A stretch of 5,417 nt of DNA from Hyphomonadaceae bacterium UBA1001 (GTDB lineage Bacteria > Pseudomonadota > Alphaproteobacteria > Caulobacterales > Aquidulcibacteraceae): the NCBI GenBank assembly GCA_002291875.1, contig DBAV01000270.1:1-5417 (forward strand). The letters run 5' to 3'. The position numbers and the translations under genes were made by a program. Below the pieces are notes generated by a model. That model worked only from the letters and a program-made list of their open reading frames with translations, was not told the DNA's origin and did not search any database. Shown piece after piece: positions 5,387 through 5,417 of the stretch (positions are counted from its first letter, which is position 1; every line of letters begins with the position of its first letter).

Positions 5387-5417
5387 CCGTCATCCCGGGC
5401 CGGTGCGCCAGCATCGG
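5387..5417 (-). repeat. Interspersed palindromic element, copy C, inverted and cut by the window end
   Basis: The last 31 bases are the exact reverse complement of 5102-5132, the right end of copy A. This is therefore the start of a third element in the opposite orientation, truncated by the window edge. Its right end is of the A type, not the B type. Confidence 0.85.

Overview
The window is very GC-rich and carries no rRNA, tRNA or CRISPR array. Gene style, GTG/ATG starts, a family 9 (heptosyltransferase-type) glycosyltransferase and interspersed repeats with CGTCATCCCGG / CCGGGATGACG ends all fit an alphaproteobacterium, probably of a Rhodospirillales-like group. That placement is inferred from sequence style, not from a marker gene.

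Left half (128-2232, minus strand): a compact three-gene operon. First is a winged-helix-like protein joined to a PD-(D/E)XK-type nuclease-like domain (1429-2232). Second is a complete ParA/MinD-type deviant Walker ATPase (514-1419). Third is a small helical protein with a proline/arginine-rich tail (128-517), whose ATG overlaps the ParA stop codon as ATGA. There is no ParB and no obvious parS site. This is the best candidate here for an undescribed system: a DNA-handling protein, a positioning or switch ATPase, and an unknown partner.

Middle (2306-2756): an array of five units, 102-105 bp apart, built from nested palindromes. Each unit carries an A-tract that reads as a T-tract on the minus strand. 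The array lies directly upstream of the operon. Next come a small exported protein gene (2891-3160, plus) and a short spacer with a direct repeat and a strong hairpin (3158-3260).

Right half: a GT9 glycosyltransferase gene (3279-4301, plus) converges on, and overlaps by 55 bp, a GNAT acetyltransferase gene on the minus strand (4247-4917). The GNAT gene is split by a single-base frameshift near 4810. The last 440 bp are a cluster of interspersed non-coding elements. Two are direct copies 176 bp apart that share a conserved 86-bp core with nested hairpins. The third is an inverted copy cut by the window edge. I see no functional link between the GT9/GNAT side and the ParA operon; the repeat-rich spacer separates them.
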